A stretch of DNA of 34,431 nucleotides from Ferroacidibacillus organovorans (GCF_001642725.1 NZ_LSUQ01000028.1:1-34431), one strand, 5' to 3'; positions 1-8,029 are shown, counted from the stretch's first letter. Notes: generated by a model not told the origin, from the sequence alone. A program made the numbers and translations.

Positions 1-2
1 CA

Positions 3-272
3 CAGGCAGCGTGGTCACTCACAGGCCCGGTGAATGCCGCCGCGACCGAGGTGTTCGATGAAGAGGTGAACGACATGCATTTGGCGCAGGTGTTTTCGAA
101 CCTGTCGCTGGAAACCAGCATCAGCGGCAATCAGGTGACGGTTACCGTCCGCGGGGATTTTTTGCCGCTCTTTTTGCAGACAGCGGCCGCGCGCGTGCCG
201 GAACTTCGGTCGATGGCGGTGCCGATGAAGGCTGTGGTCCCGGTGGACGATCCGGTCGTGGGAAAGGGGTGA
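3..272 (+). CDS. TadE-like pilus assembly protein, C-terminal fragment
   Basis: The reading frame is open from the left edge and ends at TGA 270-272, so only the C-terminal 89 or so residues are present. A GTG at 30 is in frame but is probably internal. The visible part has a beta-rich stretch (GNQVTVTVRGDFLPLF) and ends in a short basic tail, which resembles the C-terminal part of TadE/TadG-like pseudopilins, where a strand pattern of the form G-VTVTV-G-P-F is common. The next gene starts 7 bases downstream and a prepilin peptidase lies 2 kb further on, which supports a Tad/Flp-type pilus context. No catalytic residues can be seen. The family call rests on weak similarity and on neighbours, and another secreted protein is possible. 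Confidence 0.45.
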   Translation, partial: QAAWSLTGPVNAAATEVFDEEVNDMHLAQVFSNLSLETSISGNQVTVTVRGDFLPLFLQTAAARVPELRSMAVPMKAVVPVDDPVVGKG

Positions 273-279
273 AGAAGAG

Positions 280-1353
280 ATGGAACGAGAAACGCGCATG
301 CTTCTGTGGACGCTGTTCGCGGTCGGTGTTCTGACGGTGGGGCTAATGCCTGCCGCTTTTGGCTCGTTCAATCACGCGGTGGCCATCGGCGTGAAGTCCA
401 ACAACGATATGGCACAGGCCCTGTGGGGGCAGTCTCCACCGTTGTCACCGACAGAGAACACCTGGCTGACGAACACGAATGTCCCGATCCTCCCAGGCGC
501 CGACACTACACATGTCGACTCCGTGTCCTGGAACACATCCACGTGGGGACCGAAAATCGTGATCTCCGGTTACGGTTTTGGGAATCCACCAACGGCGAGT
601 CAGACGGTGCTGCTCATCCAGGATACCCGTCGCGGATGGACGGCAGCGGATGGGTCTTCTTTTTTGGTTCAACCGACAATCACGTCCTGGAAAAATGACC
701 GGATTGTCGTGGACGGATTTGACAGATACGGGGTAACGGGTGTCTCAAATGGATCGGCCGGGCAAGGTAGCGAGGTCTTTGCGCCGGGGGATCCGATCAC
801 CGTGTCAGTGACAAATCCGCAGACAGGCAGTAGTGGATCGTTTCAAACGCAGTATCCCATGAGTGCACCCATGCCGATGGTGACCTTGAATCCTCTCCAA
901 AGTCTCATGGTGGGTCAATCTGAACTGCTGAGCGGTAGGGTGTCTTTGAAAGGGACAGGGTTAGCCGATCAAGCCGTGACGCTGTCGGCCGCTGGCGGGC
1001 AGATTCGTCCGCACGTTGTCGTAACCGATCGTCAGGGAATTTTCACCGCCACCTTCACCGCGCCGGGAACGGGCGGCACGGAGTCGGTGATGGCAAGCTG
1101 CGATGGGGGAATGGGTACGGCCTTCGTCACCGTGCGCGCGTTTACCGTGACGCTGTCGGCGGTGGGCGATCCGACGGACAACCAGGTCACACTCACGGCG
1201 ACGGTCAATCAACCGCTGCGTGGCGCCACGCTGCGCATCCACAATCGGACGACGGGTCAGATCGTTGCACAAACCGACCAAGGGACAACGCTCTCGACGC
1301 GCATCACGATGCAACCGGACATCAGCCAAACCTTTGTGGCGCAAATCGATTGA
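280..1353 (+). CDS. Secreted protein with IPT/TIG-like and Big-1-like Ig domains
   Basis: This 357-residue protein starts at ATG 280 behind a GGGGTGAAGAAGAG leader. An N-terminal signal segment (about residues 7-28, LLWTLFAVGVLTVGLMPAAFG) points to export. Residues of about 75-190 look like an IPT/TIG fold (KIVISGYGFG, NDRIVVDGF, PGDPITVSVTNP). Residues of about 200-285 look like a bacterial Ig-like (Big-1) domain (LADQAVTLSAAGG then GIFTATFTAP), and a further beta-rich domain follows. It sits between a TadE-like fragment and a repeat protein in what appears to be the tail of a pilus operon, so a cell-surface or pilus-associated adhesin-like role is inferred. There is no LPXTG motif and no obvious C-terminal anchor. 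The function is unknown; the domain calls come from reading the sequence and were not searched. Confidence 0.55.
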   Translation: MERETRMLLWTLFAVGVLTVGLMPAAFGSFNHAVAIGVKSNNDMAQALWGQSPPLSPTENTWLTNTNVPILPGADTTHVDSVSWNTSTWGPKIVISGYGFGNPPTASQTVLLIQDTRRGWTAADGSSFLVQPTITSWKNDRIVVDGFDRYGVTGVSNGSAGQGSEVFAPGDPITVSVTNPQTGSSGSFQTQYPMSAPMPMVTLNPLQSLMVGQSELLSGRVSLKGTGLADQAVTLSAAGGQIRPHVVVTDRQGIFTATFTAPGTGGTESVMASCDGGMGTAFVTVRAFTVTLSAVGDPTDNQVTLTATVNQPLRGATLRIHNRTTGQIVAQTDQGTTLSTRITMQPDISQTFVAQID

Positions 1354-1367
1354 AGGGGGTATCCGAA

Positions 1368-1976
1368 ATGTTCAGATGGAAAAGCGCATTCGTGGGTGTG
1401 GCATCACTCTTTTTCGCACCGTCCCCTTTCGCATGGGCGGCGATGGCAAACAGCAACCCGGTGACCATCACGGGTGGCTACGATAGGATCGTGCAAACTG
1501 AAAAATGGGAACAGATCGGTACGACACAGCAAGCGTACACCTACCAAGCCGATGTGACGACGGTCCAAAGTAAACGGGTGCAGACGGGGACCACCACACG
1601 GATGTTTCAAATTGGAACCAAGCAACAGGAAATCGATTCAATCACCAGACGCTATCTAATAGGCACGCAGCGCGTGCAAACCGGCACGACTTCAATCTGT
1701 GACGGCGAATGGATGTACGATGTCCATCTCCGACGCTATGAATGCTCCGGCGGTATGATCCAGAAGCCTGTGTACAAAACGGTTCCCGTTTATCGCACGG
1801 AGACAATTCCTTTGTATCAAACGGTGCCTGTCTATCGCACGCAAACGATTCCGATCTTTACGATTGAATCGGTACCGGTGACTCGCGTGGAGACCTTCAC
1901 TGGGTATCGAAACGTACCCGAATATGGTTGGGTTACCGTGAACACCGAGCAGTGGGTGCCTGTTGTGATTCAATAA
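1368..1976 (+). CDS. Secreted protein with 7-residue YRT/VP repeats
   Basis: ATG 1368 is preferred because GAAGGGGGT lies 7 bases upstream; an in-frame TTG at 1350 has no such site. The 202-residue product has a signal peptide (about residues 1-25, ending FAWA). The N-terminal half repeats a Q-IGT/QTGTT-R pattern. The C-terminal half is built from about seven 7-residue units of the form Y-R/Q-T-x-x-P-V/I (VPVYRTETIPLYQT and so on). At DNA level a roughly 42-base unit is duplicated near 1779-1862. One Cys pair flanks the centre (SICDGEW and RYECSGG). The alternating hydrophobic/polar pattern predicts a beta-solenoid or extended beta structure. No known family was recognised; its place next to pilus genes suggests a surface or pilus-linked role. 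Confidence 0.55.
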   Translation: MFRWKSAFVGVASLFFAPSPFAWAAMANSNPVTITGGYDRIVQTEKWEQIGTTQQAYTYQADVTTVQSKRVQTGTTTRMFQIGTKQQEIDSITRRYLIGTQRVQTGTTSICDGEWMYDVHLRRYECSGGMIQKPVYKTVPVYRTETIPLYQTVPVYRTQTIPIFTIESVPVTRVETFTGYRNVPEYGWVTVNTEQWVPVVIQ

Positions 1977-1983
1977 CGAGCGA

Positions 1984-2311
1984 TGTCAACAAGGAAAAAA
2001 GTGGTTTCCAGTTGGAGGGGCGTTGTTCGGTGCTCAGACGACACGTGGCGGTGAACTGAAAAAAATACGCATGCATTATCCAACTCACAAACCTTTCGCA
2101 CCAAGACACGGCGTTCCCCGGAGACGTTGATTTTATCGAGCGCAGCTTGACGAATCAGACGTTTGTCACAGAAACGGCCACGGATGCGATGCCGGGAGAC
2201 GTTATGAGGGATCGATGGAAACGGTCGGTGGCATTTGGATTTCGCAATGTCACGCTGCCGGGTATCACGGGTGCCTGTCTGTACGGCTGTCCGAAGTGGA
2301 CAAATCATTGA
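1984..2311 (+). pseudogene. Frameshifted relic between the pilus genes
   Basis: This interval has no intact ORF, but two adjacent frames read as plausible protein. Frame 1 (1984-2130) gives WFPVGGALFGAQTTRGGELK. Frame 2 (about 2060-2311) gives FPGDVDFIERSLTNQTFVTE and later GACLYGCPKWTNH before TGA at 2309-2311. A frameshift near 2100-2120 would join them. The small ATG frame at 1983 stops after 23 codons. A short minor-pilin-like or TadE-like gene decayed by indels would fit this location, but the family cannot be named and the stretch could also be noncoding. Confidence 0.3.
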
Positions 2312-2393
2312 TGAAGTGGGAGAGATCCGTTTCGCGGATGGGGGTGGAGGCTTGTATTCGGAGTGGGGTAAGGAAGCATGGTTCGGGTTGGGG

Positions 2394-2837
2394 ATGGCTC
2401 ACGGAGCGTGGGTATGGATCGCGTTCCTTGTCTTTGCGCTAGTTGCAGCGTGGTTTGACATCCGGGAACGGCGGATTCCCAATTGGCTAAACCTGATTGG
2501 ATTGGTGTTCTTCTTGGTGTGGCACGTCGGCAGTGGTTCGGGAGAGGCGGCGGTTTTCGCCTTCGTTTGCACCGGGCTGTTACTCCTTATTCCGACGCTT
2601 CTTGGACTCTGGGGGCAGGGAGACTGGAAGATGGCCATGGTTTGCGGGGCAGCACTCGGAGTGCTGCCCACGCTGTTCATATGGTGGATGGCATTGCTGC
2701 TCGCCAAGATCTACAGTACAGCAGCGAAAAAACACAGGGTACGATGGACAAAAATATGCGCCAATGCGGGCCTGCCCGTGGCGGTCTTCGTTCTGGTGGC
2801 GGCGATTTCCTTCTTTGCAGTTATATTCATTTTCTGA
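2394..2837 (+). CDS. Prepilin peptidase, CpaA/TadV type (A24 family)
   Basis: This is a membrane aspartyl protease that cleaves (and in some members methylates) type IV/Flp prepilins at the cytoplasmic face. Both catalytic-Asp signatures of family A24 are present: AAWFDIRERRIPNWLN near the N-terminus and the GxGD-type motif GQGDWKMA in the middle. About five hydrophobic segments are visible, and the length from ATG 2394 (147 aa) fits the short CpaA/TadV subclass that lacks the methylase domain. ATG 2394 is chosen because it begins just before the first membrane segment. TTG 2352 and codons back to 2235 are in frame but add a non-hydrophobic leader. The upstream secreted genes support an incomplete view of a Tad/Flp cluster lying mostly to the left of the window. 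Confidence 0.75.
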   Translation: MAHGAWVWIAFLVFALVAAWFDIRERRIPNWLNLIGLVFFLVWHVGSGSGEAAVFAFVCTGLLLLIPTLLGLWGQGDWKMAMVCGAALGVLPTLFIWWMALLLAKIYSTAAKKHRVRWTKICANAGLPVAVFVLVAAISFFAVIFIF

Positions 2838-2985
2838 GAGGAGTATGGTTGCATCTTTTGGTTCGCGTTGTGGAAAGAGACCTCTTTATATGATTGACAG
2901 AAGCGTCCAATCGGTATTTGAACCTCAGTGCTCTGGAGGAATATTCGCCCACTACAGTAGGGAGTGTCGTACGGCACAAAATGGC

Positions 2986-3279
2986 CAACCCGGTTTTCTT
3001 TCGGATGATTAAAGAGAGTAGACAGGATTGGCGACAAAAAAGGAACCGTAATTTCCTTTCCAGGTTCATCACCAGCAGTTGAAGGGTAATCACCGTCGCG
3101 CTCGTGTTTGCCAGTCGTGCCTTCATAAGACCAAGCCCGTAGATTCTCTTGCCCTCGCCAAATTTCCCTTCGACAGCATTGCGATCCGCCGCATCAAGCT
3201 TCGCCTGTCGTTTCTGTATCTTTGCGCTCTTTCTTTGCAGGCCATCCAAACGCCGGTCCATTCCATCGAATCCCGTGTG
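2986..3279 (-). mobile_element. IS5-like transposase C-terminal remnant
   Basis: On the minus strand this stretch encodes the end of a DDE transposase: LDAADRNAVEGKFGEGKRIY followed by GLGLMKARL and VITLQLLVMNLERKLR. The RN-x-V/I-E-x-x-FG-x-x-K block carries the third catalytic acid of IS5-like elements. The N-terminal two thirds of the transposase, including the first catalytic residues, are absent. The upstream side ends abruptly at an IS256-type remnant in the opposite orientation near 3280-3290. The open frame runs on to 2827, but residues past the conserved block look unrelated to the family. The element cannot be active. Coordinates mark the recognisable homology, not the element's true ends. 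Confidence 0.7.
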
Positions 3280-3286
3280 TTTTGCA

Positions 3287-3713
3287 GAAGCTGATGTCTG
3301 AAATACAGCAGCAGGTGCGGACGATTTTAACGGCACCTGATGAGGAGACGGCAAGAACGCTGCTAAACCGAGTGCTCCAAGAATATGGAGAGAAGGCACC
3401 CAAGGCGGTCAAGGTGTTGGAAGAAGGATTTGAAGATGCAAAGGCAGTATTGGCGTTACCCGAATCGTTGCATCGGAAGTTGCGGACGACGAACAGCGTG
3501 GAACGGTTAAACGAAGAGATTCGCCGTCGTGAGCGAGTGATTCGCATCTTTCCCAATCGAGAATTTACACTTCGTTTGCTAGGAGCGTTGCTGATGGGGA
3601 TCGATGAGGGATGGTCGTCCCATCGAAAATACCTCGACATGGATGCGTATGCTTCGTGGTGCAAGGAGCAGCAGGAGAAATTGAGGCAGAAGGCCGAGAC
3701 GTGGGCATCATGA
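3287..3713 (+). pseudogene. IS256-family transposase, C-terminal half
   Basis: The frame ending at TGA 3711-3713 encodes the typical C-terminal part of mutator-type (IS256) transposases: a DEETARTLL helix, KAVKVLEEGFEDA, then the hallmark RKLRTTNSVERLNEEIRRR, RVIRIFPN, LRLLGALLM and YLDMDAYASW. The Glu in the VERLNEEIRRR block is the third catalytic acid. The first ~250 residues of a normal ~400-residue transposase, with both catalytic Asp residues, are missing, so the gene is dead. The homology begins close to where the minus-strand IS5-like remnant stops, which suggests one element inserted into or recombined with the other and both were later truncated. Confidence 0.85.
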
Positions 3714-3868
3714 AGCTTTCACCTTGCGCTTGGGTGTCCCGTCTGGCCGGACAAACCAAACCGCATCCATGCAAGGGTGGAGCCACACGAATCGCAAGAT
3801 GAACGGAAGAGCTTCAAGTCGTCGGAAGGCGATGAAAGGACAAGAGCCCCTTTGGACAGAGGAAAAAC

Positions 3869-3895
3869 GAAATTACACACAATTACGGACTTGAC
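3869..3895 (+). repeat. Probable right terminus of the IS256-like element
   Basis: The stretch GAAATTACACACAATTACGG followed by ACTTGAC lies about 155 bases after the transposase stop and resembles the terminal sequence of many IS256-family elements (a motif of the type TTACACA-AATT-GACTTGAC). The left terminus is lost, so inverted-repeat pairing and a target duplication cannot be tested. The 155 bases between the stop codon and this end contain no gene that can be supported. Confidence 0.4.
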
Positions 3896-3952
3896 CCTGC
3901 GTGCTTTCGCGTTCTTATATCTTCATATGGACAATGGATTGATCTCACATTA

Positions 3953-3981
3953 TTGACAGAAAAACATCGCTCACCTATGAT
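3953..3981 (+). promoter_or_regulatory. Sigma-A promoter of the TauE/SafE gene
   Basis: The -35 hexamer TTGACA (3953-3958) is followed by a 17-base spacer and the -10 hexamer TATGAT (3976-3981), a near-consensus vegetative promoter. It lies just outside the IS256-like terminus and 67 bases before the start codon. Confidence 0.75.
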
Positions 3982-3995
3982 ACCCTGGTAGGTAT
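3980..3995 (+). promoter_or_regulatory. CstR/CsoR-like operator over the -10 region
   Basis: A perfect dyad ATACC-N6-GGTAT (ATACCCTGGTAGGTAT) overlaps the end of the -10 hexamer and the expected transcription start. Operators of the CsoR/CstR family commonly have ATACC...GGTAT half sites, and TauE exporters are known members of CstR (persulfide) regulons. A repressor bound here would block the promoter. That the local CsoR or an unlinked CstR binds is inference. Confidence 0.5.
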
Positions 3996-4048
3996 TTGCG
4001 GAGATTGAATTCGTTCGACAAAATTTTATACGTAGGGGAGATTATCTC

Positions 4049-4840
4049 GTGAATATTCATTTAACCGACGTACAGATTGTACTCTCTATATTTTCCGGCG
4101 GTCTTGTTGGGTTTACTCTCGGATTGATCGGAGGTGGAGGTTCAATCCTTGCTGTTCCACTGCTCTTATACGTTGTTGGCATTCATGATGCACATATTGT
4201 TATTGGAACCACAGCGCTTGCGGTTGCCGTTAATGCGTTTATTAATCTTATCCCACATTGGCGTAAGAATCATGTTCGATGGAATGCAGCAATTTTATTT
4301 GCAATACCAGGTGCTATCGGTGCAGTGATCGGTTCGGTGATTGGCAAAAGGCTCGATGGTAAAGCTTTGCTATTTTTGTTTGCTGTTCTCATGTTGGTCA
4401 TTGCGGTAAAGATGCTACGGACAAAACAGTCGGATCAAACAGATGAAAAAGTACATGAAATTAAATTTCTTCGCACGATCGCGACTGGAGCCACTACGGG
4501 AGTCGTTTCTGGTTTCTTTGGAATTGGTGGGGGATTCTTGATTGTTCCAGGGCTAATGTATGCGACGAGTATGTCAATGATCGATGCCATTGGAAGCTCT
4601 CTTTTCTCTGTTGGAACTTTCGGGCTAACAACGGCGATATCGTATTCGATTTCTGGCATGATTGATTGGTGGGTTTTTATTCTCTACGTTCTCGGGGGAA
4701 TTGTTGGCGGCGTTTTGGGAACCATGCTATCGAGTCGACTTGGACAGAACAAGAGAACCTTACAGGTTGTATTTTCATCAATCATCATGATCGTCGCTAT
4801 CTACATGCTATATGACAATCTAATAATCCTTAAATGGTGA
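4049..4840 (+). CDS. TauE/SafE (TSUP) family sulfite/organosulfonate exporter
   Basis: This 263-residue polytopic membrane protein has about eight hydrophobic segments arranged as two homologous halves. Each half begins with the family's Gly-rich motif: GFTLGLIGGGGSILAVPLL (about residue 22 on) and GVVSGFFGIGGGFLIVPGL (about residue 150 on). TSUP proteins export sulfite, sulfoacetate or related sulfur anions. The GTG start at 4049 has TAGGGGAG 8 bases upstream. It is a single-gene unit with its own sigma-A promoter and a CstR/CsoR-like dyad, so derepression by persulfide, sulfite or copper is plausible. It ends convergently against the multicopper oxidase with a strong hairpin between them. 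The exact substrate cannot be told from sequence. Confidence 0.85.
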   Translation: MNIHLTDVQIVLSIFSGGLVGFTLGLIGGGGSILAVPLLLYVVGIHDAHIVIGTTALAVAVNAFINLIPHWRKNHVRWNAAILFAIPGAIGAVIGSVIGKRLDGKALLFLFAVLMLVIAVKMLRTKQSDQTDEKVHEIKFLRTIATGATTGVVSGFFGIGGGFLIVPGLMYATSMSMIDAIGSSLFSVGTFGLTTAISYSISGMIDWWVFILYVLGGIVGGVLGTMLSSRLGQNKRTLQVVFSSIIMIVAIYMLYDNLIILKW

Positions 4841-4901
4841 TCTTAAGTTAACTTCTAAATCGTCATTCATTTTTTGTGTTATTTCTAGGTCAATTGAAGA
4901 C

Positions 4902-4932
4902 CATGCTACTTCCGTTTAATGGAAGTAGCATG
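4902..4932. terminator. Hairpin between convergent genes
   Basis: CATGCTACTTCC (4902-4913) and GGAAGTAGCATG (4921-4932) form a perfect 12-bp stem with a 7-base loop, placed between the TauE stop and the multicopper oxidase stop. There is no long T tract on either side, so it would act as a bidirectional or weak terminator or as an mRNA 3'-end stabiliser. Confidence 0.6.
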
Positions 4933-4942
4933 AATTGTGACG

Positions 4943-6118
4943 TTACATCCCGCTCATATTCCCAATGGCATTGGGCATTCTCGACTTGTCAGTACTTGAT
5001 TTCTGCAGTGGATAATAGGGTTTTCCGTTCGATTTTACGTATTGTAAGATAGACATCATACCTGCTTCTTGTCCGTTGATCCCCATCGTGTGATGGGGTA
5101 AGTGACAATGTAATGGCCAATTCCCAGGATTATTAGCAGTTAGTAAGATGTCATAAGTCTCACCTGGAGCCACATTCACAGTGTTTTCCTGATACTGGGC
5201 AGTCTTCGGAATTTCGTTTCCATCTTTGGATATAATCGTAAAATTGTGACCGTGCAAATGAATGGGATGATTTTCCATGCTCAAGTTGGCGAGACGAATC
5301 AATACACGATCCCCCTTTTTTACAGTTAAAGGCGCTGTTGCCGGGTACTGTTTTCCATTGAATGTAAATACATTCCAACTCATGCTTTCTGGATTAATAT
5401 CATAGTTCCCAGCGGGCACTTGACCTTCACCAAAGGTCATAGTATTAGAGTTTGATGAACCCATTGGCATTCTGTTCTGCTTTGTTCCTGTTTTTTGTAA
5501 GCTCCACTCTTGCAGCAGCAGCGTATAATCGTGTTGTATCGATTTTCCCATAAATGTATCTCTTCCACGTTTAGGGAGGGAAATAAAGACCCCGTCTAAT
5601 CCCATCATCTCTTGAATCGCAGGATTCAAATGGGAGTGATACATGAAAGTCCCAACTTGATTCACCTTAAATTGGTAACTGAAGCTCTTACCCGGTAGAA
5701 TCGCGGGGGATGGCTCTATGCCTGGCACGCCATCCATGGAATTCGGAACGTTTAGCCCATGCCAGTGCACACTCGTTGGGACTGGCAAACGATTTGATAC
5801 TAAGACACGGATCGTGTCACCCTGATGAACAACGATGGTAGGGCCAGGAGTGCCACCGTTATATCCCCATGCATTCATGAAAACACCTTTTGATACCTCT
5901 TGTTTAACCTTCTCCGCGGTTAAGTGGAAGACTTTTACTCCTTGATCGACGGTATATGAGGCGTTTGAGACATTTGGGGAGACAGGATGTGTGGTTGCCC
6001 TGGGTATTGCCATATTCAATCGTTCTGATTGTGCTGAACTTATTTGCCAAACACTAAATCCGGATATTGCAAGGAGTGCCGACGCGGCGAGGATTTGCCG
6101 AGTGAATTTTCTTGGCAT
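4943..6118 (-). CDS. Extracytoplasmic multicopper oxidase
   Basis: This 391-residue multicopper oxidase would oxidise Cu(I), Fe(II) or phenolic substrates outside the membrane using O2. An N-terminal signal or anchor segment (about residues 8-28) precedes two clear cupredoxin domains. The copper ligands are visible in order: HWHG (118-121), HSH (161-163), HPIHLHGH (284-291) and the type-1 site HCHLPHH (337-343, Cys338), with GMM at 353-355 supplying the probable axial Met after a short insertion. The compact length suggests a reduced central domain compared with ~500-residue laccases. The ATG has AAAGGTGG about 9 bases upstream. It lies 47 bases after the histidine kinase gene on the same strand, forming a likely regulator-kinase-oxidase operon. 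A copper-detoxifying cuproxidase role is inferred from context. Confidence 0.88.
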   Translation of the reverse strand: MPRKFTRQILAASALLAISGFSVWQISSAQSERLNMAIPRATTHPVSPNVSNASYTVDQGVKVFHLTAEKVKQEVSKGVFMNAWGYNGGTPGPTIVVHQGDTIRVLVSNRLPVPTSVHWHGLNVPNSMDGVPGIEPSPAILPGKSFSYQFKVNQVGTFMYHSHLNPAIQEMMGLDGVFISLPKRGRDTFMGKSIQHDYTLLLQEWSLQKTGTKQNRMPMGSSNSNTMTFGEGQVPAGNYDINPESMSWNVFTFNGKQYPATAPLTVKKGDRVLIRLANLSMENHPIHLHGHNFTIISKDGNEIPKTAQYQENTVNVAPGETYDILLTANNPGNWPLHCHLPHHTMGINGQEAGMMSILQYVKSNGKPYYPLQKSSTDKSRMPNAIGNMSGM

Positions 6119-6165
6119 TCAGATTGTCCACCTTTCTGAGAATATAAGGATACTCTACAAATGAA

Positions 6166-7266
6166 TTATGAAAAACTGACGAAGGTAGATAACACTTTTG
6201 GCAAAATGACGGTCGCGATGGTACCGATCCCCAACTGACTCTCTATTTGCAAGCTGCCATTTGAATCGATAATGATTTCTTTAGCGATAGCAAGTCCCAA
6301 TCCTGTTCCACCTGTCTTACGATCCCGAGAAGACTCGACACGATAGAACCGTTCACAGATATAGGGCAGATCTTTCATCGGGATGCCGATGCCTGTATCC
6401 CGAATGGTTGTCTTTATATCGCGGGAAGTTACTTCTACCTTTACTTCGATCGAATGATGGGGGAGTGTATATTTGTATGCATTATCCAATAAGTTTACAA
6501 ATACCTGAAGTAATTGATCTGCATCTGTCAGAACGTACTGATCAACAGGTAGTATGCCAACGTGAAAGATAATTTTCTTTTCTTCAATAATAGCTTTTAC
6601 ATGTTCAATCGCTAAATGTAAACAGTTCGAGATGTTGACGGGTACCTTAGCACGCATCGTTGGCTGGGTTTGAATCATACTCCTTTCAAGATCGAGCACC
6701 ATTTTCTCGAACCGCGTTACTTCTGCCATGAGTAAGGCAAAGCGCTCTGGTGTAGGCATCCAGACGCCATCGATGATAGCTGCGAGGCTTGCCTTCAAGG
6801 CTGTTAGTGGTGTGCGGAGTTCATGTGAGACATCTTGGATAAGTCGCTCTCGGAGATTTGCTTGTTGAGCCAATTGTTGTGACATATGGTTGAGTGTAGA
6901 TGAGAGATAAGTGATCTCGTTGTGACTGTTGCTGGGATTGCTATTGTGGAAAAAGTGTCCTTTTGCCAATGCTTCAGCCTGCTCGATCAACGTTCTCAGA
7001 GGGTATGTTAAACGCTTTGATAGCCACCAGGATATCGCGAAGGTCAAAATTACGATGACAATGGCCATCGAAATGAGAGTTTGACTTAAGGCGATCGTGA
7101 GATGCCTTACGAGCATTGTAATGATTTCAGTGTGGCGGGTTTGACCATTAAGAAAAGACCGAAAGTGGTTTGTAGCGACAATTCTGATGACAATTGCGTT
7201 CATAACAGTCATGGATAGAGTGATCGCAAGAAATGAAATAAGCAGTCTACTCTGTAATGGTTTCAC
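6166..7266 (-). CDS. Sensor histidine kinase, HAMP-HisKA type
   Basis: This 366-residue kinase has two membrane segments (about residues 7-30 and 60-82) enclosing a short ~30-residue extracytoplasmic loop. A HAMP linker follows, then a HisKA dimerisation helix with the phospho-acceptor His148 in VSHELRTPLTALK, and an HATPase domain with NLLDNAYKYT, DTGIGIP and GGTGLGLAIAKEI boxes. All catalytic boxes look intact. The loop contains His (HFRSF, RHTEI, RHLT) but no obvious metal-binding cluster. The gene overlaps the response regulator by ATGA, which indicates translational coupling, and the multicopper oxidase follows. The pair probably senses an envelope copper or redox signal and drives this operon. 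Confidence 0.9.
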   Translation of the reverse strand: MKPLQSRLLISFLAITLSMTVMNAIVIRIVATNHFRSFLNGQTRHTEIITMLVRHLTIALSQTLISMAIVIVILTFAISWWLSKRLTYPLRTLIEQAEALAKGHFFHNSNPSNSHNEITYLSSTLNHMSQQLAQQANLRERLIQDVSHELRTPLTALKASLAAIIDGVWMPTPERFALLMAEVTRFEKMVLDLERSMIQTQPTMRAKVPVNISNCLHLAIEHVKAIIEEKKIIFHVGILPVDQYVLTDADQLLQVFVNLLDNAYKYTLPHHSIEVKVEVTSRDIKTTIRDTGIGIPMKDLPYICERFYRVESSRDRKTGGTGLGLAIAKEIIIDSNGSLQIESQLGIGTIATVILPKVLSTFVSFS

Positions 7267-7955
7267 AATGGTTTAACCTCGAATCGATAGCCTACTCCGT
7301 AAACCGTATGCACATATCTTGGTTGCCGAGGATTTTCTTCTAGCTTTTGCCGCAATGTTTTTATAAATGCATCAATGGTGCGAAGATCACCTTCGTACTG
7401 AAAACCAAATGCGCGCACCACGAGTTCGTCCCGTGTCCAAACACGCCCTGGATGTCGAGCTAGCGTAACGAGCAGATCATATTCTCGCGATGTAAGTGAA
7501 AGTTCCTCTCCGCGAGCGAAGACTTTATGCCGTTCATCGTCGATGATTAATTTACCATCGTCCCATTCGATAGAATATGCCAACAATCGATGTTCCTCCG
7601 TGCGACGTAGAACCGTTTTAACGCGTGTGATGAGTTCCCTTGGGTCAAATGGCTTGATCAAATAATCATCCGCTCCAAGCGACAATCCTCGAATTCGTGA
7701 GTTTATAGAAGATTTTGCCGTTACCATAATCACTGCTACATCGGATTGTGCGCGAATGGTTTTACATAAGTCTTCCCCAGAATGGTCAGGAAGCATGAGA
7801 TCAAGGATAACGAGATCTGGTTTATAAAGTATAAATTGCCGCATGCATTCTACGCCATTCGTAGCAGTCACGACTTGATACCCTGCTTTTTCTAAGTAGG
7901 ATTGAATCACATCGATAATCACAATTTCATCATCTACGACAAGTATTTTTTGCAA
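7263..7955 (-). CDS. OmpR/PhoB-family response regulator
   Basis: Receiver domain (about residues 1-118) with acidic pocket DDE at 8-10, phospho-acceptor Asp52 (LVILDLMLP) and the conserved Lys of LIKPFD. It is followed by a winged-helix DNA-binding domain (about 130-228; SLTSREYDLLVTL, DLRTIDAFIKTLRQKL, VYGVGYRFE). TTG at 7955 is the preferred start because it gives MQKILVVDDE and a standard 230-residue length, with GAAGGCGAG upstream. A longer frame from GTG 8033 would start inside the palindrome at 8030-8062 and adds a non-homologous leader. It overlaps the kinase gene by four bases. It is a candidate to bind the palindrome 75 bases upstream. Confidence 0.88.
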   Translation of the reverse strand: MQKILVVDDEIVIIDVIQSYLEKAGYQVVTATNGVECMRQFILYKPDLVILDLMLPDHSGEDLCKTIRAQSDVAVIMVTAKSSINSRIRGLSLGADDYLIKPFDPRELITRVKTVLRRTEEHRLLAYSIEWDDGKLIIDDERHKVFARGEELSLTSREYDLLVTLARHPGRVWTRDELVVRAFGFQYEGDLRTIDAFIKTLRQKLEENPRQPRYVHTVYGVGYRFEVKPL

Positions 7956-8029
7956 GATCGTTATCGCTCGCCTTCTTTTGTTTGGGAAAATAAGGAGAAA
8001 TACATCGCTGCATGGTAGCGCAGGACTCG

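Noticed and set aside
2497-3012. Plus-strand 171-codon frame overlapping the prepilin peptidase and the IS remnant
   Set aside because: It crosses two unrelated features, has unlikely composition (many Cys, Arg, Trp) and no homology that I recognise.
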